A stretch of 64,000 bases of DNA, taken from positions 65,001 through 129,000 of the forward strand of contig JAEMWC010000664.1 in the NCBI GenBank assembly GCA_016490735.1. Direction: 5' to 3'. The notes under the pieces are model-generated. The model worked only from the letters and a program-made list of their open reading frames with translations, was not told the origin of the DNA and searched no databases. The position numbers and the translations under genes were made by a program. The stretch comes from Pachyseris speciosa. Lineage: Eukaryota > Cnidaria > Anthozoa > Scleractinia > Pachyseridae. Shown here piece after piece: positions 13,701 through 27,000 of this stretch (position 1 is its first letter; every line of letters begins with the position of its first letter).

Positions 13701-16700
13701 ATGGTGGGTTTGAGGTCCTATGGGTCTCGAGCCTTCGAACTCTGGAACAGTTTGCGCGATAGCATTCGTTCATAAGACAATTTCTTGTAAGTACTTTTAA
13801 ATCTATATCTATATCTTTTTTAAAACACCTATTCTGAGTGATTTTAATTTTATTTAAATATCAATAATTGGTAATGCAGTTCGGTATTTAATTCTTCACT
13901 TTTGTGAAGAGCCTAGAGCAGGACTGGATAGGCATTATACAAATAGTATTTATCATCATCATCTTCATCATTGTCATCATGCATACATTACTATCAATGG
14001 TGCATACCTGTCAAACAAGCCAACAACATGAGGCGACTTGATAATAAAGTCATACACACTTCTGTTTATAGGTTCCTTCAGAAGACTCACCAAAATTACC
14101 TGGCAACATAAACACAGTGTAAGTTTATATAGCCCAGGGTTCGACAATAACACTCACCCGCTTTCCACTGGAGGATATATTTACGTCTTGGAGAGTAAAA
14201 AAAACCGAAAATGAACCAGAACACTCATCCAATCTGGAAAATAAATTTTCGCTATGATGGAAAGCAGATTTTTCACTTAAAAGGCTTTAGTCAAAATGTT
14301 TGCAAATGAAATGGGAAAACAACTACCAGACATTGATCTCTTTCTTGATAAGGACAAATTTTACCCTGCATTCTTGCATTTTCCGCCATAAATTATTGAA
14401 GGATGAAAAAACTTCCAAGGAGATCGGGTACAACAATAATGTACACATGGTTAGCTAAAACGACATATTATCAGTGGAGATCGATAGCATTTTTTGGTTC
14501 GGTTTTACACAAACATATAAAAAATACTATCAATGAGATATGGTAAGAAAAACATTGTGGTTAGCAACCATGATACTGCAATCCATTTTGGAAAGTACAA
14601 TTTTGAGGTGGAATGTAAATTTTTAAATTCGCTTTACAAAATGGAAAGTGGTGTCAAAAGTTAGTGTCAAGTTTTAAAATTTGTACATTTTGTACAAAGA
14701 TTAATTACTAGTTAGTAATTTGGTAGTGTTTATCAATTAATTGATAAAAGTATAAACGGATAAAGTATCTACACCAACGATCTTCCGAGCATTCCACGCC
14801 ATAGTTCCCCCCAGTGCTATGTCGACGATACTAAACTGATACTAAATTTCAACCTACAGGACCAGGCAAACGCGATTACCAAATTAAATGAAGACTTATG
14901 CAGAATTAGTAACTGGACTTTCAGAAATCAACTCCTTATAAACCCTAGTAAAACTACTTTAACTATCTTTGGCACCAGAGTGATGGTCAGCAAAGTAGAG
15001 GACTTTCATCTAAATTTGTTAGGAAAAGAAATTGCACCGGCTACCGTTGCTAAGGACCTGGGAGTTATCCTGGATCCCCGCTTGACATATAACGATCACA
15101 TAGCTTCAACAGTGTCCAGTTGCATGGCGCGCCTAGGCCAGATTAATCGAGTTAAACATGCTTTTGACCCAACCACCTTAACTATTATAGTTAATGCCTT
15201 AGTTTTTAGCAAGCTATATTATTGTTGTAATGTTTGGAGCAACACCTCTGAGTACAACTTAAGTAGGATCCAAGCTGTACAGAACTTCGCGGCTCGTATC
15301 GTTAGCAACTCAAGGAAATACGACCATATTTCCCCTATCCTTAAAAATCTAAAGTGGCTACCTGTAAGACAGCAGTTGTATTATCGCCACGCAATAATGG
15401 CCTTCAAATGTATGTCAGGGTGCGCACCAGCCTCTTTATTTTCTAAATATATTCAAAGAGCTACGATCACCAGGCGTACAACGAGGAACTCCCAGATGTT
15501 AAACATTCCTTTGTTTAAAACAGCCACAGGGCAAAGAACTTTCCACTTCAGGACAGTCAAACTCTGGAACTCACTAGATTCGACTCTTAAGTTGAAACCA
15601 ACACTACAGGACTTCAAACTTTGCCTGAGGAGAAGCCTTCTCTCGAATTTTTTAGTGACTTAATTGCTCCACTTTTTATTTCATTAATTTATTTTTTATT
15701 AATAATTAATCGGTTTGATTATGTCATTTACTAGTTAATTGTTAATTAATTTACTTGTATATAGCATTAGTTATCTCTTTATTTTGAAAAGCCCATTTGG
15801 GACGAATAAAGTATTTATGTATGTATGTATAAATTTTATATTTTACATTTTATACAATTTTATTATTTTACACTAGTACACACGTACACGTTTTCGTGTA
15901 TAAATAAAGAATTGTTTATTTTAAGCCCTATATACCGTAAATTTCTAACTATCTTTCTAAGAATAACCCCAAGTATAAGTAGGCTCACTTTGGAAAAGCG
16001 TGACAACCTGGGATCGAGTGGACGCGAAAGCAATTATGGGATATTTTAGGGAAAACGAAACACGAAGAAAATACCGAAACACGTAACCTTCACGTGCCTT
16101 TGAGTGAATTAATGTAAGAAACTCATCAGATCTAAAATTTTACAGAATAGGAAAAGAATATAAGATCTTCCGTCGTGTTTGTTTACTTCAGCGTCCCAGA
16201 ATTCTTAATTCTTAATCTGTAATGTTTCTTCAGGGAGTTTGCTTAGGCTTAACCTCAAAACTGCCTTTCAAGATTCCTTTTACTATTTATTGTTACTGTT
16301 ACTATCTTATTGTAGTCTTTTACGTATTGAATTATGTTTGTATGCAAAATCCCTCGCGTGGCACCCACCATATCAGTCTTTTCCTAAATGAACTACTTGT
16401 CCAAAAAAAAATGGGTGACTAAAAATCAGGTTTTTACACTTGCAATAAGATTAGAACTTTGTAAAACTTTTAGTATTTGTTGTGGAACGAATTGGCTGTT
16501 GCATAGAACAAAAATATTTTATGTTGGAACGAAAAGACTTTGAGTTGGAACGAAACGACCGTAAACCAACTGATTACCTCCTTATCTACTTGTACAACTG
16601 GCTGTTTAAGGAACGGTTGGAGAAGAGGCAGAAGATTGCAGTGCACATCCGCGACATTTAGAGTTCTGGCAACAGCTGCCACAAATCCTACCGCACCGTA

Positions 16701-19700
16701 ACGGATCCACATGTTCTGTAACGAAAAAACCTCCTGTTAAATTCGCTTCTGAGAATTTCCAACAATGTGCTAAAATATTCAAGAAAACAACACCTGGTCA
16801 ATTTTGTTTTTACATTAGCGTTTCGACAGGAAAGCTAAACAGATGAACGGAGGATTTAACGAACGATTGACTCACAGGATGACAAAGGAAAGGAACAATC
16901 TCGGACACAAGCTCCTGCAGTGTTGGTTTTTGTAGCAGTCCAAGTTCTGCCAGACAAGTCAGAGCATTCAATGCTTTACACACAACAAACTCCTCTGTAT
17001 CACTGAGGCCCTGCAAAAGGGAAAGTCAAAACAAAATTTTTGTTTGCCTTCCTTGTTTTTAAATAATATTAGTATATACCACACAAGTGAATAGTACTTT
17101 TCGCGCGCTCTGATTGGTTAACTCGGAGGTGATTAGCAAGTACTATTCACCTCCGAACAGCCGGCGCGCGGGATTTTACAATTTCCGACCGCTTGTCGGT
17201 ATATTGTCACACATAAAGTGATGTTTTGGTCCGCTAATTATTCAGCTTGTGTGGTATATACTAAAACAATTATTCACCTCAGTGTCGGTGAAATTGGTGG
17301 ATATTTACCTCGCCGCTTCGCGGCTCAGTAAATATCCCCCACTACTCACCTCCACTTCGGTGAATAATTGTTAATTATTTTCCTTGTGATATTACTCCAT
17401 CTTTTAATAACTTGTTAACTCTGGACTTCAAACCCAGACGGATCTTAAGTAAAAATTGGGAAAACTGACATATGCACCTCAGTCTCTCAATTATATCACA
17501 CAAAAATGTACCAAAAGGTGTACGAAAGGGAAACACGGGGTGGAAAGAACGTGCAAAATCTACAAAGTTTTTCATCTGTCGTTAATAATTACTGACAATA
17601 CAGTGAACTCCTTCAGTGCATCGACACTCCTGTAAGGCGGACACCTTCGCCTGGCCCCGGCTGAATTTCCCCATACTGTATTCTCTGCAACGAAACCCAC
17701 TCTAATGCGGGCACCTTACCAAGGCGGACACTCAGAGATGGTCCCGGAAGTCTCCGCCTAACAGGGAGTTCGTTGTATTAACTCTCTCAGGACCAGTTTT
17801 GGGATGCAAAAAAGTGGCGCTGTGGGAGATGGTTGCTCACAAGTGATCACAAATTACACCGTTTGAGGGAGAAAGATTTGAACGGGATTTCATGACGCTA
17901 GTCACCAAACGGAGCAAACGCGTTCCCAGGGTTCTCTCTTACTCGTCCTACGGAGACGAGGATGCAAGCGAAGATGGTTAGTTACGAGGAAACGAAGGTC
18001 ACCACTCAAAATAGAGAAGGCAGCTCGTTTTTGCAGCTCTTTCGCAATATTTCCAACTTGTTCAATTTGTAAAATGTGGTCGAACTACCCAGAAAGTAAA
18101 TTACTGCAGCCGGCGTTGAAGTAAAGAAAAAGAAAGAAACATTAACTGTCATGCGCTCACGTCCCCACAAAGCCTTAAATTTGGTCACTTCATTTTGTTC
18201 TTTCACAGAGGACGGCAAAGAAATGTACCAAAATGTAAAACGCACGTGCAGAGTGATTGGTTTTGCTCATTTAGCCTTTTGTGGCGTTCTCGTTGCCGTT
18301 GTCGTTGCTTTAAAAGAGAGCTTAAGCATCGGCGACGGCGACGGAAACTTTATTCCAAAATGTAACTTCTTGTTATTGTATCGCGATTTTTCCAACTTGT
18401 TTGACTTGTATAATGTGGGCGAACTATCCTGGAGCTAAATTAGCAAAAAACGGTGTTGACTTTGGGTAAAAGAAAGAAGAGTTCACCGTCATACGCTCAC
18501 GTTCTCGACAAAACCTAAAATTTGGTCGTTTCAAGTTGCTGTTTTGTTGACGACGGCAAAGAAATGTACCAAAATGTAAAACGCACGTGCAGAGCGATTG
18601 TTTTTGCTCATTAACCCTGTTGTTTTGAGGCGTTCTCGCTGCCGTTGCCGTCGTCGTTGCTTTAAAGCTGCCTAGTGTACTGTACCTGTTCCAGGAGGGG
18701 TCGCAGCATAACAAGGCTCTGCCACCCAACATAAGCAGCAACACCAACAATACTATCAAAGAACGCTCCTCTCAGCTGCCAGTCCTGCTTGTCATTCAAG
18801 AAGGTGATCATATGAGACAGAAGAACGTCGTTTGCTTTCTGCCGACCGAAAAACACGCACAGCTGTGTGATGCCATTTTCGAGCAGCGTCTGTTTCACAA
18901 TGTTCTCTGGATCACTTAGGAGAGTCACAACTTTTCGCTGGATCAGCTCGTGTAGCGCTTGGAGCTCAGTGTCATAACTTCCCTACAAAAACAGTGATGA
19001 AATCATAGTTGTCAATCAACACTAACTCCAGAGTACTGTTTACACTTTCCTTGATGAAAAAGAGCTTCTAAAAGTGTAACAAGGGAAACTTATATCAAAC
19101 AATTTGAGGGAAATTAAATTTTCCCATATGATAATGATTGCTGTTGTTCTTCTTCTAACAGAAACTAAAATTAACTCACAGATTAGTGGCATTTTGTAAT
19201 CCCGTACATTACAGGATATAATCTATCATCACCGACTTGTGAGACTGCAGCCCTACATGTACATCACATAACCTGGGACTTTTTTCTCTCCCCCCCCCCC
19301 CCCCCCCCCCCCCAAACACACTGGAATGCAATTATGTTAAACAAATGTAACACGCACTTTTCCAATCATAAGTAGATAGACTGTGTTTCAATTGAGTGTC
19401 ATGAAACCAAAACCAAAGCAATTTCTCCAACCAATCACAACAGACACAAACAGAGCAATGAACCAATCAGAACACGAAGGAATTACATGTAGCCGGCACA
19501 AAGCGCGGGAAAACGCGCGCGTGCAAGTCGCGATTGGTTTAGGTTTTGCTTCTCATTGGTTGAGAAAGTGGCGCGAGTTTTGCTGACCAATCACAGAGCG
19601 AAGGAATGCAAAGCAAAACCAAAGCAAACGCAATTTACTTTCAATGCTCAATTGAAAGCCACTCTATTTATTTATTTAGTTATTTTAGTTATTACCTGGT

Positions 19701-20411
19701 ATTGAATAGGAGCATCATCATCCTCATTATTCTCTTGATTGGCATAATCCAATTGCGCCATTTCCAAAAACTTCAATGCCGTCTCTGCCAGTGAAGCAAT
19801 ATTCTCGGCATACGCAATCCTCACAATCACTTCCTGGTCCTGTGTCAGCCAGGACAAGCTCGGCAACACATACTCCGGAAATATGTTTGCGTCGCTGCGA
19901 GGCATGCTGCGCACGAGCTGTAGACACTGGCTTAAAATCTTCAGGGCTTGAGCTCTGACTTGAGGCAATGAATCGTTGACTAAAAACAGCATGTATGGCA
20001 GCAGACGCTCGAGAATAATCTCATCACTAACATGCCGAGCAATCTTCAGCAGCAGCTCTAAGACAGTTAGTTTTGATACACAGTACTGTTGAAAGAAGAG
20101 AAGTATCATAAATTATAATGTTCCTCAAGACCTCTACTTATATTGGAAGCAAGATCTGTGTTTAAAGGTAGACAAGCATAGTATTTAGAGGTATTTTTCC
20201 ATCATCAGTGATGCATGTTTGCAAACTTGCTGAGTCATAGGGGTGTTGTTTGTTTGTCTTAAGGCTGATTTAGCAAAGACAATGTGACGACAGTGACCGG
20301 CACGCACAGATTTAAAAACCGAATTGACCAATGGCAGAGCTGCAAATTGAGCACCAGAAGTCGCATTCAGTCCTTTCCGCGCACTTTCGTGTTCTCATTT
20401 GATGTTGCATT

Positions 20412-20457
<46 letters not shown>

Positions 20458-23400
20458 CTTTATGTAAGTCTCAAACCTTTCTAGCTGAGCACAGATGGTC
20501 TACTAATTGGGGAGACTAAATCAAATCAAAGCTAAATCAAATCAAATCAAATCAAATGTTGGTTTTTGGCGAGAGGGAAAACCAGAGTACCCGGAGAAAA
20601 ACCTCTCAGAGCAGAGTAGAGAACCAACAAACTCAGCCCACTTATGACGCTGAGTCCGGGAATTGAACCCGGGACACATTGTGGAAGGCGAGCACTCTCA
20701 CCACTGCACCAACCCTACTCACCCAAATCCCCTAAATCTGCCTATTAGTTGAACCTGAACTTGTGAGTTACCAAAAGTATGACTTTTTAGTATTAAAAAG
20801 ACTAGAGTAGTATATATATTTCAATCGGAACAAAGCTGGAAACAGGCTCACCTTACAGCTTCTGATGCAAGAAGTAAGAAGAGACACAATGATAACTAGA
20901 CAACCTAAAAAAAAGACAATTTTGTGATGGTAAATTGAAACCTATTTGGATCACAAAATAGATGATGCATTCCATGATAAGCAGATCCACTTCACAGAGC
21001 CTCAAAGTCAAATTTTATTAGACGTTTTGTAAAAGGTATGACATTTGAAAGCCAGATAAAAAAAATTTTAGTCACTCAAAGTTGACTGAAAAAGAAACAG
21101 TAACAGAGATTTTGGGGGTTAAAAAGGACAATAATAATTAGCAGTTATTCACAACCACATGTTATTTTGTCATTCATTTTGTAGCATGTCTGAACTGAAT
21201 TAATCAAAAAGCTCACAAGCTTTATACATAATTTTACATAGTTGTGCCGTGAATGAAATTAACGTGCAAGCATGTGTTATATGGTGTAAGGTGTAGGTGG
21301 TGATTACATGACATGCAACAATTTTCTGGTAAAATTTCTCAACTTCTGTAATAATTCTGTCTTAATTATTAGTTATGTATTTTAAATCAATAGGCTCACA
21401 AAAACCAGATTGTTCTGCGACACAATAATAAAACATTTAGAAATATGCTTACCATCCTTATCAGGAGTAGTAGGGTCATCTGCATCATTTGTTGGAAGCA
21501 ACTCTTTCAGTATCTGCTCAATATCACGCTTTATTCTGAAATAAAACGTCTTGGAATAAGGTGAATTGGTCTCTTATGGAATTATAATGTAACAGTTTAC
21601 CCTGTCAACCTTGGTTGGGAGTCCGTTTCTTGTGTATTTAAATTTAATATAAAGAGCACCATTTATGCTTGTGACCAGCAGTCAGCCAAGAGGCACCATG
21701 TGCAGTAGTTCTAAGCTTTGTGTGGAGTGTGATTGGGGCAGCATCAGTCTTCTCTGTGAGAGCAACAGTGGCTCTGCCTGCCTGCTTATGCTGGCTCTTT
21801 TGGCAGGACTCTTAAGCCGCAGCTACACAAGCGATTTTTTGCTCACACTGGTGATGCAATTTTTCAAAATTTTGTTGCATCGCCAGCGCACAATGAAATC
21901 ACAAGTGTAGCCAACCTCGCAGATGATGCGACAGCTGAAAAAATTGCAAGAAAAAAGTTGCCAGAGTTGAAACTTTTGCAACAAAATTGCACAGATTGTT
22001 GGCCATGTAGCGTGCAGCATTCAATTTGTCACTTGTGTAGCCACCCTGGCATGCTGGCAACACAACAAAATTTGAAAAAAAAAATCGCATCACCGATGCA
22101 AGCAAAAAATCGCTCGTGTAGCCACGGCTTGAACGATGATACATCTTTATCATCACCTTCATAAGTTCTGTATTCAACATGGCAGAAATCAGGATCAGAA
22201 TTTCAACAGCAATTTGACTGGGACAAGAGGTGGGGGTAGTACCTGCTTATCTTCTCATCTGCGGTAAGAACAGGAAGCATAGCAAACTTGCTCATGTAGT
22301 TCTTAAGAAAAGTGTAAAACTGCTCTGGAAATATCACTCCTGTCAAGAAAGAAAATAGCACGATAAGAAATACAGTTAACACTGACTTGTATGCCAAAAC
22401 AAAAATATTTCAGTTGTTATTTGTCTTGCCTCTGTACTTGTTCATAAACTCTGCAGCAGATAACCTGCTTTTCGAATCTTTACTGATCATTTTCTCCACT
22501 GATTCCTGAAAGAGAGTAAGGCAGCTGTTAGCTATTTCCATATCAGGGCAGTTTGGAGCCTTAATAAAATCTGTTTCTCAGCGAGTAAAATGAGCCCCCA
22601 AAAGTGAAGATCATTCAGGCGTCACAAGTTACAGCCCCATGTTGTGTTTTAACATCTGCAAGGGGTGGAGAATGGTCTTTCAAAAATGCACCTCTCATTA
22701 GACTTAAGGCAACTTTCATTGGTTTTATGGTCCTGATTTGTTTGGTGAATTTGATACCATATCATCAAGGAGACTCCATGTTGTTTGCAAGGTCAAAAGA
22801 TCTGAATGAACTCTAAAATAAATGACTGCCTCTCTAACTCACATAGTCTTGAATTAACTGTTAACCTTAACACTCTTTTAGCAGCCTCAAAGAGCCCTAT
22901 TCCCACACAGAGCTGTAAGAACTCTTAGATTGTCTACTCTGTTTCAGCTTACAGTTACTTATGCCCATACCCTAATGCTTGAATCCTCAATTTTGGACAA
23001 TGTTGCAGTGGGATCATAATCACCATTACGATAAGACAGAAGCTCAGACAGGTCAAACAGCCTGTTACCCTCATTGAACAGCTCAGCTATTACACAGCTG
23101 GAAAAAGAAATAATTATATAATTATTATTAATTAATAAACTTATTAATGCCTCAAAGATAGTCCAATATTGCCTTTTTTATCCCCCACAGTTCAAAATAT
23201 TGAAATTATAATAGCGATACATACAATATTATATATCACTAAGTGTAACAAGCTCCAGCTGTAATTTGCACTTACATATACATGCGTTGAGTGGGTGGAA
23301 GAGCCAGACAATCCCGAAAAAGACTAGTTGTGGTGCTTTGACAAAAAGCCAAACATTTTCACATCTGATCGAGCTAACTCTGACAAATTATTTTAACTTA

Positions 23401-24043
23401 TAATAAATAACTGGGGAAATATGCCAGTATATGTCATTCTGTCTTACCCAGCTGAAAATATGTCCATTTCTGGGGTCAAATTTCCCTGCTGATGCCGCAC
23501 TAGGTCCATATCAGGAAGACTGGGATCCCTGCTGTTTGATTGCACGTCACCATTACCAGACGTCGAAAGTCCCCTGACTAACATCTGATCTGCTTGTCTG
23601 GAATCCAAAAACCTCTCAGGTGCTATATAACAGCTGCGGCGTCTGGACGTGTCAAAGAAAAAATTGAAGTCTGCAGGGTTGTCCTCCGGAAGGAAGGCAG
23701 GTTTGAAGCTTGCAATGTCTGTTAACAGCACCCAGTTCCACCCAGTCACCATCACATTCTCAGTTTTAATGTCTCCGTGACAGACCTGCAACAAAACAAA
23801 GTTATATTTATTATTTGAAGAACTTATTTGCAAGTCTTCTGAACAAGTGAATGTACAATATATACAATCCCTGTGTGTAAAATGTACATTATTTGTAGAG
23901 TGTGAATGATTTTTATGAAACAAATTATATAATCATGAATTGAGGAAATGAAATCAAATGAAGAATGATCCTCACAGTTGTGAATGCAATTTATGCAATT
24001 GCAAAAAGAAGCCTGAAAATGTTTTTCCTTTGACCATTGACCT

Positions 24044-24084
<41 letters not shown>

Positions 24085-27000
24085 ATCCCACCGGTATTGA
24101 AAGGTCACAGGTTCAAACCCCATTGAAGTCCTGAATTTTTTCAGCATTCTTTTTGCAATTGCATAAATTGCGTTCACAACTCCGAGCATCATTCTTCATT
24201 TGATTGTTCACAGAGTTGAAAACTCTCAAAATCCAACTCATCTTTCAGTTTACTGATGTTATTTCAAGTAACTTACCTTCACTGAGTGGCATTGATTGAG
24301 GGCACTCAATAGCTGGAATACAATCCACTTCTTTTCGATGACATCAAGAAAAGGCCGAGTGCTACAAAAAGAAAGTAATTTAAACCTGATGAGTGGGGAG
24401 TGGGGGAGGAACGATAATATTTTAGTCAGTTTTAAGTAACATTACAAATATTTTTGTGCCATTTTTAGTATACAGATAGATAGGTGTCAGCAATTAGTTT
24501 ACACTATATGTAAGCTAGGTAATCTTTGACACAGTCTGTTTATGCATACTAACATCATAATGACATCTTAATGCAAGGTCTACTCACTGCTACAGTAAGA
24601 GATGATTACAAGTCATTAAAGAAGCACTTATAATATTTACTGAGAGGCCTTGTAGACATATCCAGCTAAACCAATCAAATGTTGGCACTGAGGATGGTCA
24701 CTGTAAAATTTCTCAAACAACCAAGTTCTAATCATAACTGGAAATACCCTTTCATAAATTACCAACACGCTTAATATACAAGCTCAAGGTATTTATGCAA
24801 GAAATTTGTTGACACATCAACATGCTACACATTTTGACACCACAGTCACAACACGTCCTCAGTGTAACCTTATCATCTCCAAATAGTGACAGGGAGTTCC
24901 CATTTCTACATGGTGAGATGAGTTGGAAAAAGGTCTACCCATTTGCAAGTATCAAAGTAAGGGCAGCAGATTCTCCCTCAATTATATTAAGACTCCAGAT
25001 GTTGTTGCAACTCTACCAATATTGCAATGAAGCTAACTAACAATGAACTGTTACAAGACCTGAGAGTGGACACCACTGATGGGAACCAAGGAGAAAAGTT
25101 CAACTTAACTGTCAAACTCCCTACATTGTATAAGCCAACACCCTTAAGCCCCAGCTAAACGATCAAACATTTTCATCCAACATCGTATTGGACAAACATG
25201 TTTGACCATTTAGCCACCTCTCTCAGCATTGCTTTTAAATGGTTTTCCATCTACGAACAAATGTTTGATTGTTTAGCCACCCCAACCAACAAAGCGTGTA
25301 CACCCGGTAAAAAGCAACCAAATGAACCAGATAACATTGAAATTTCAGCAGACTCTAATGCCTTGTTTTTGGTCTTGTGTTTGGTCAAACACTGTTTGTC
25401 TGTTTAGCCACCCAACATTTTTTTTCGCCTAAATAAATCTACTTATCATTCAAAGTATTTCAGCGAAAGAATTATTGGATTTGGTTGAATCCTCGATTTT
25501 TTATGGACAGCCAAAGTCTCATTCAATTTGTTGCACGGCCAAGTAAAAGGGAGTCTGGGTCCAACGAGGTTGGTGACGTCATCCCGGGAACGATTGAAAG
25601 ATGGTTTCTCAGTCAATCTCTGTTTTTGCAAGCGTTTGTTGGGGTCATCGAAGCACATATTGGAGGGTAAAAGCCTGGCAGTAGTCAAAATTGTGTTGGA
25701 ATCATGTCCTCCTTGTCCTCGGAGTTAGAGTCAGGCTATGTGTAGGGTGAAGACCAAATTAACTTCATTTCTGAAGTGGAACTAGAACGGAATCGGCGAG
25801 GAGCTCGAAGGAGCCTCATGGTTATGAAGATCAGGAATGGACAGCAAGATTCACGGAAGAAGGGAAGACGAAAAAGATTAACTTCGTTTATAAGTGTTAT
25901 CTGCCGTACCTTGTGGTTCTGTGTACGCTGCTGGTGAGCAAAAGCTTTGATCTTGAACGACCGAGTACCCGTGCATCGGCAATGGGAATTGTGCAGCGGT
26001 TTGAAAACAATAATTGTTATTTTATATAAACGGCGCACATCCAACTTTAGATCGGTATTTTAAACGAACATCAGCAATTAATTGTGGAAGTACCTATTTA
26101 TGGGAGAGTCTTTATTTATGGTATCTATTAAAAGAAGGCAAAGATAGATTTGACAAGAGAACGGAAAGTGAGCTCAGCCGACGTGAATTACGTGACTTGA
26201 GGATTAGCTGAACTTCTAGTTATCCTCAGGCAGTACTGTGAATGAAGTCAAGGCAAGGTAAAATAAAATAAATATAGCTTACTGCAATTAAAATTTGAGG
26301 CTACGTATCCGTCGAAACTGTTGGTTAGAAATAAGTGAACGCAACTTCGTGATGCGAGAATAATTTGCATATATCCGATGTAAACAAACTGACTCAAATT
26401 TAGACGCGATTGGATATATTTTACTACATGTAGCTCCATTTGAACATGAAGTTCGAGTGGCACCATTGTCTAAATCAACTGATTTCGGTGAAGTTAATCA
26501 ATTTGATTTGTAAACACTTCAAGTTTTCTTAGCAGTCTACAATGTATTGATCAGTGACATGGCTTCTGTCAGTGAATTAGCATGGCCTCTGAAATATATT
26601 TTGATTGTTGACATTGGAAACCGGTTTTAATAGAGCACTTGTGTCGAAGACTGTAGGACTCATGAAGCCGAAAAATTTAAAGGAAGTTAGATTGATGAGG
26701 TTTTCCTAAAGGTACATATCGAGGGACAATTATTTTAGCTGCCATTACATTCTGGACTACCTTGTGTTTCTGCGGTTAAATCCTTTGTGTATCCGATACG
26801 CAGCACACCGAATATCACGATGCATTGGAAACGTGGTACATGCACATGTTTGGGTTGTATCACTATACAATAAACGATTTTTAAAGAGGAGATCTTTTCA
26901 CTGAACGGACTCATTGAAATTTTCTGTTTTCACCGCATAAAAGGGCATAAAATGCTTGTGAGATCAGCCGATGGGAATATGTTTATTTCACGAACAGCCG

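Noticed and set aside
21665..22180. Cluster of overlapping open frames on both strands
   Set aside because: They fall in a palindromic MITE, which explains mirror-image frames; no family similarity.
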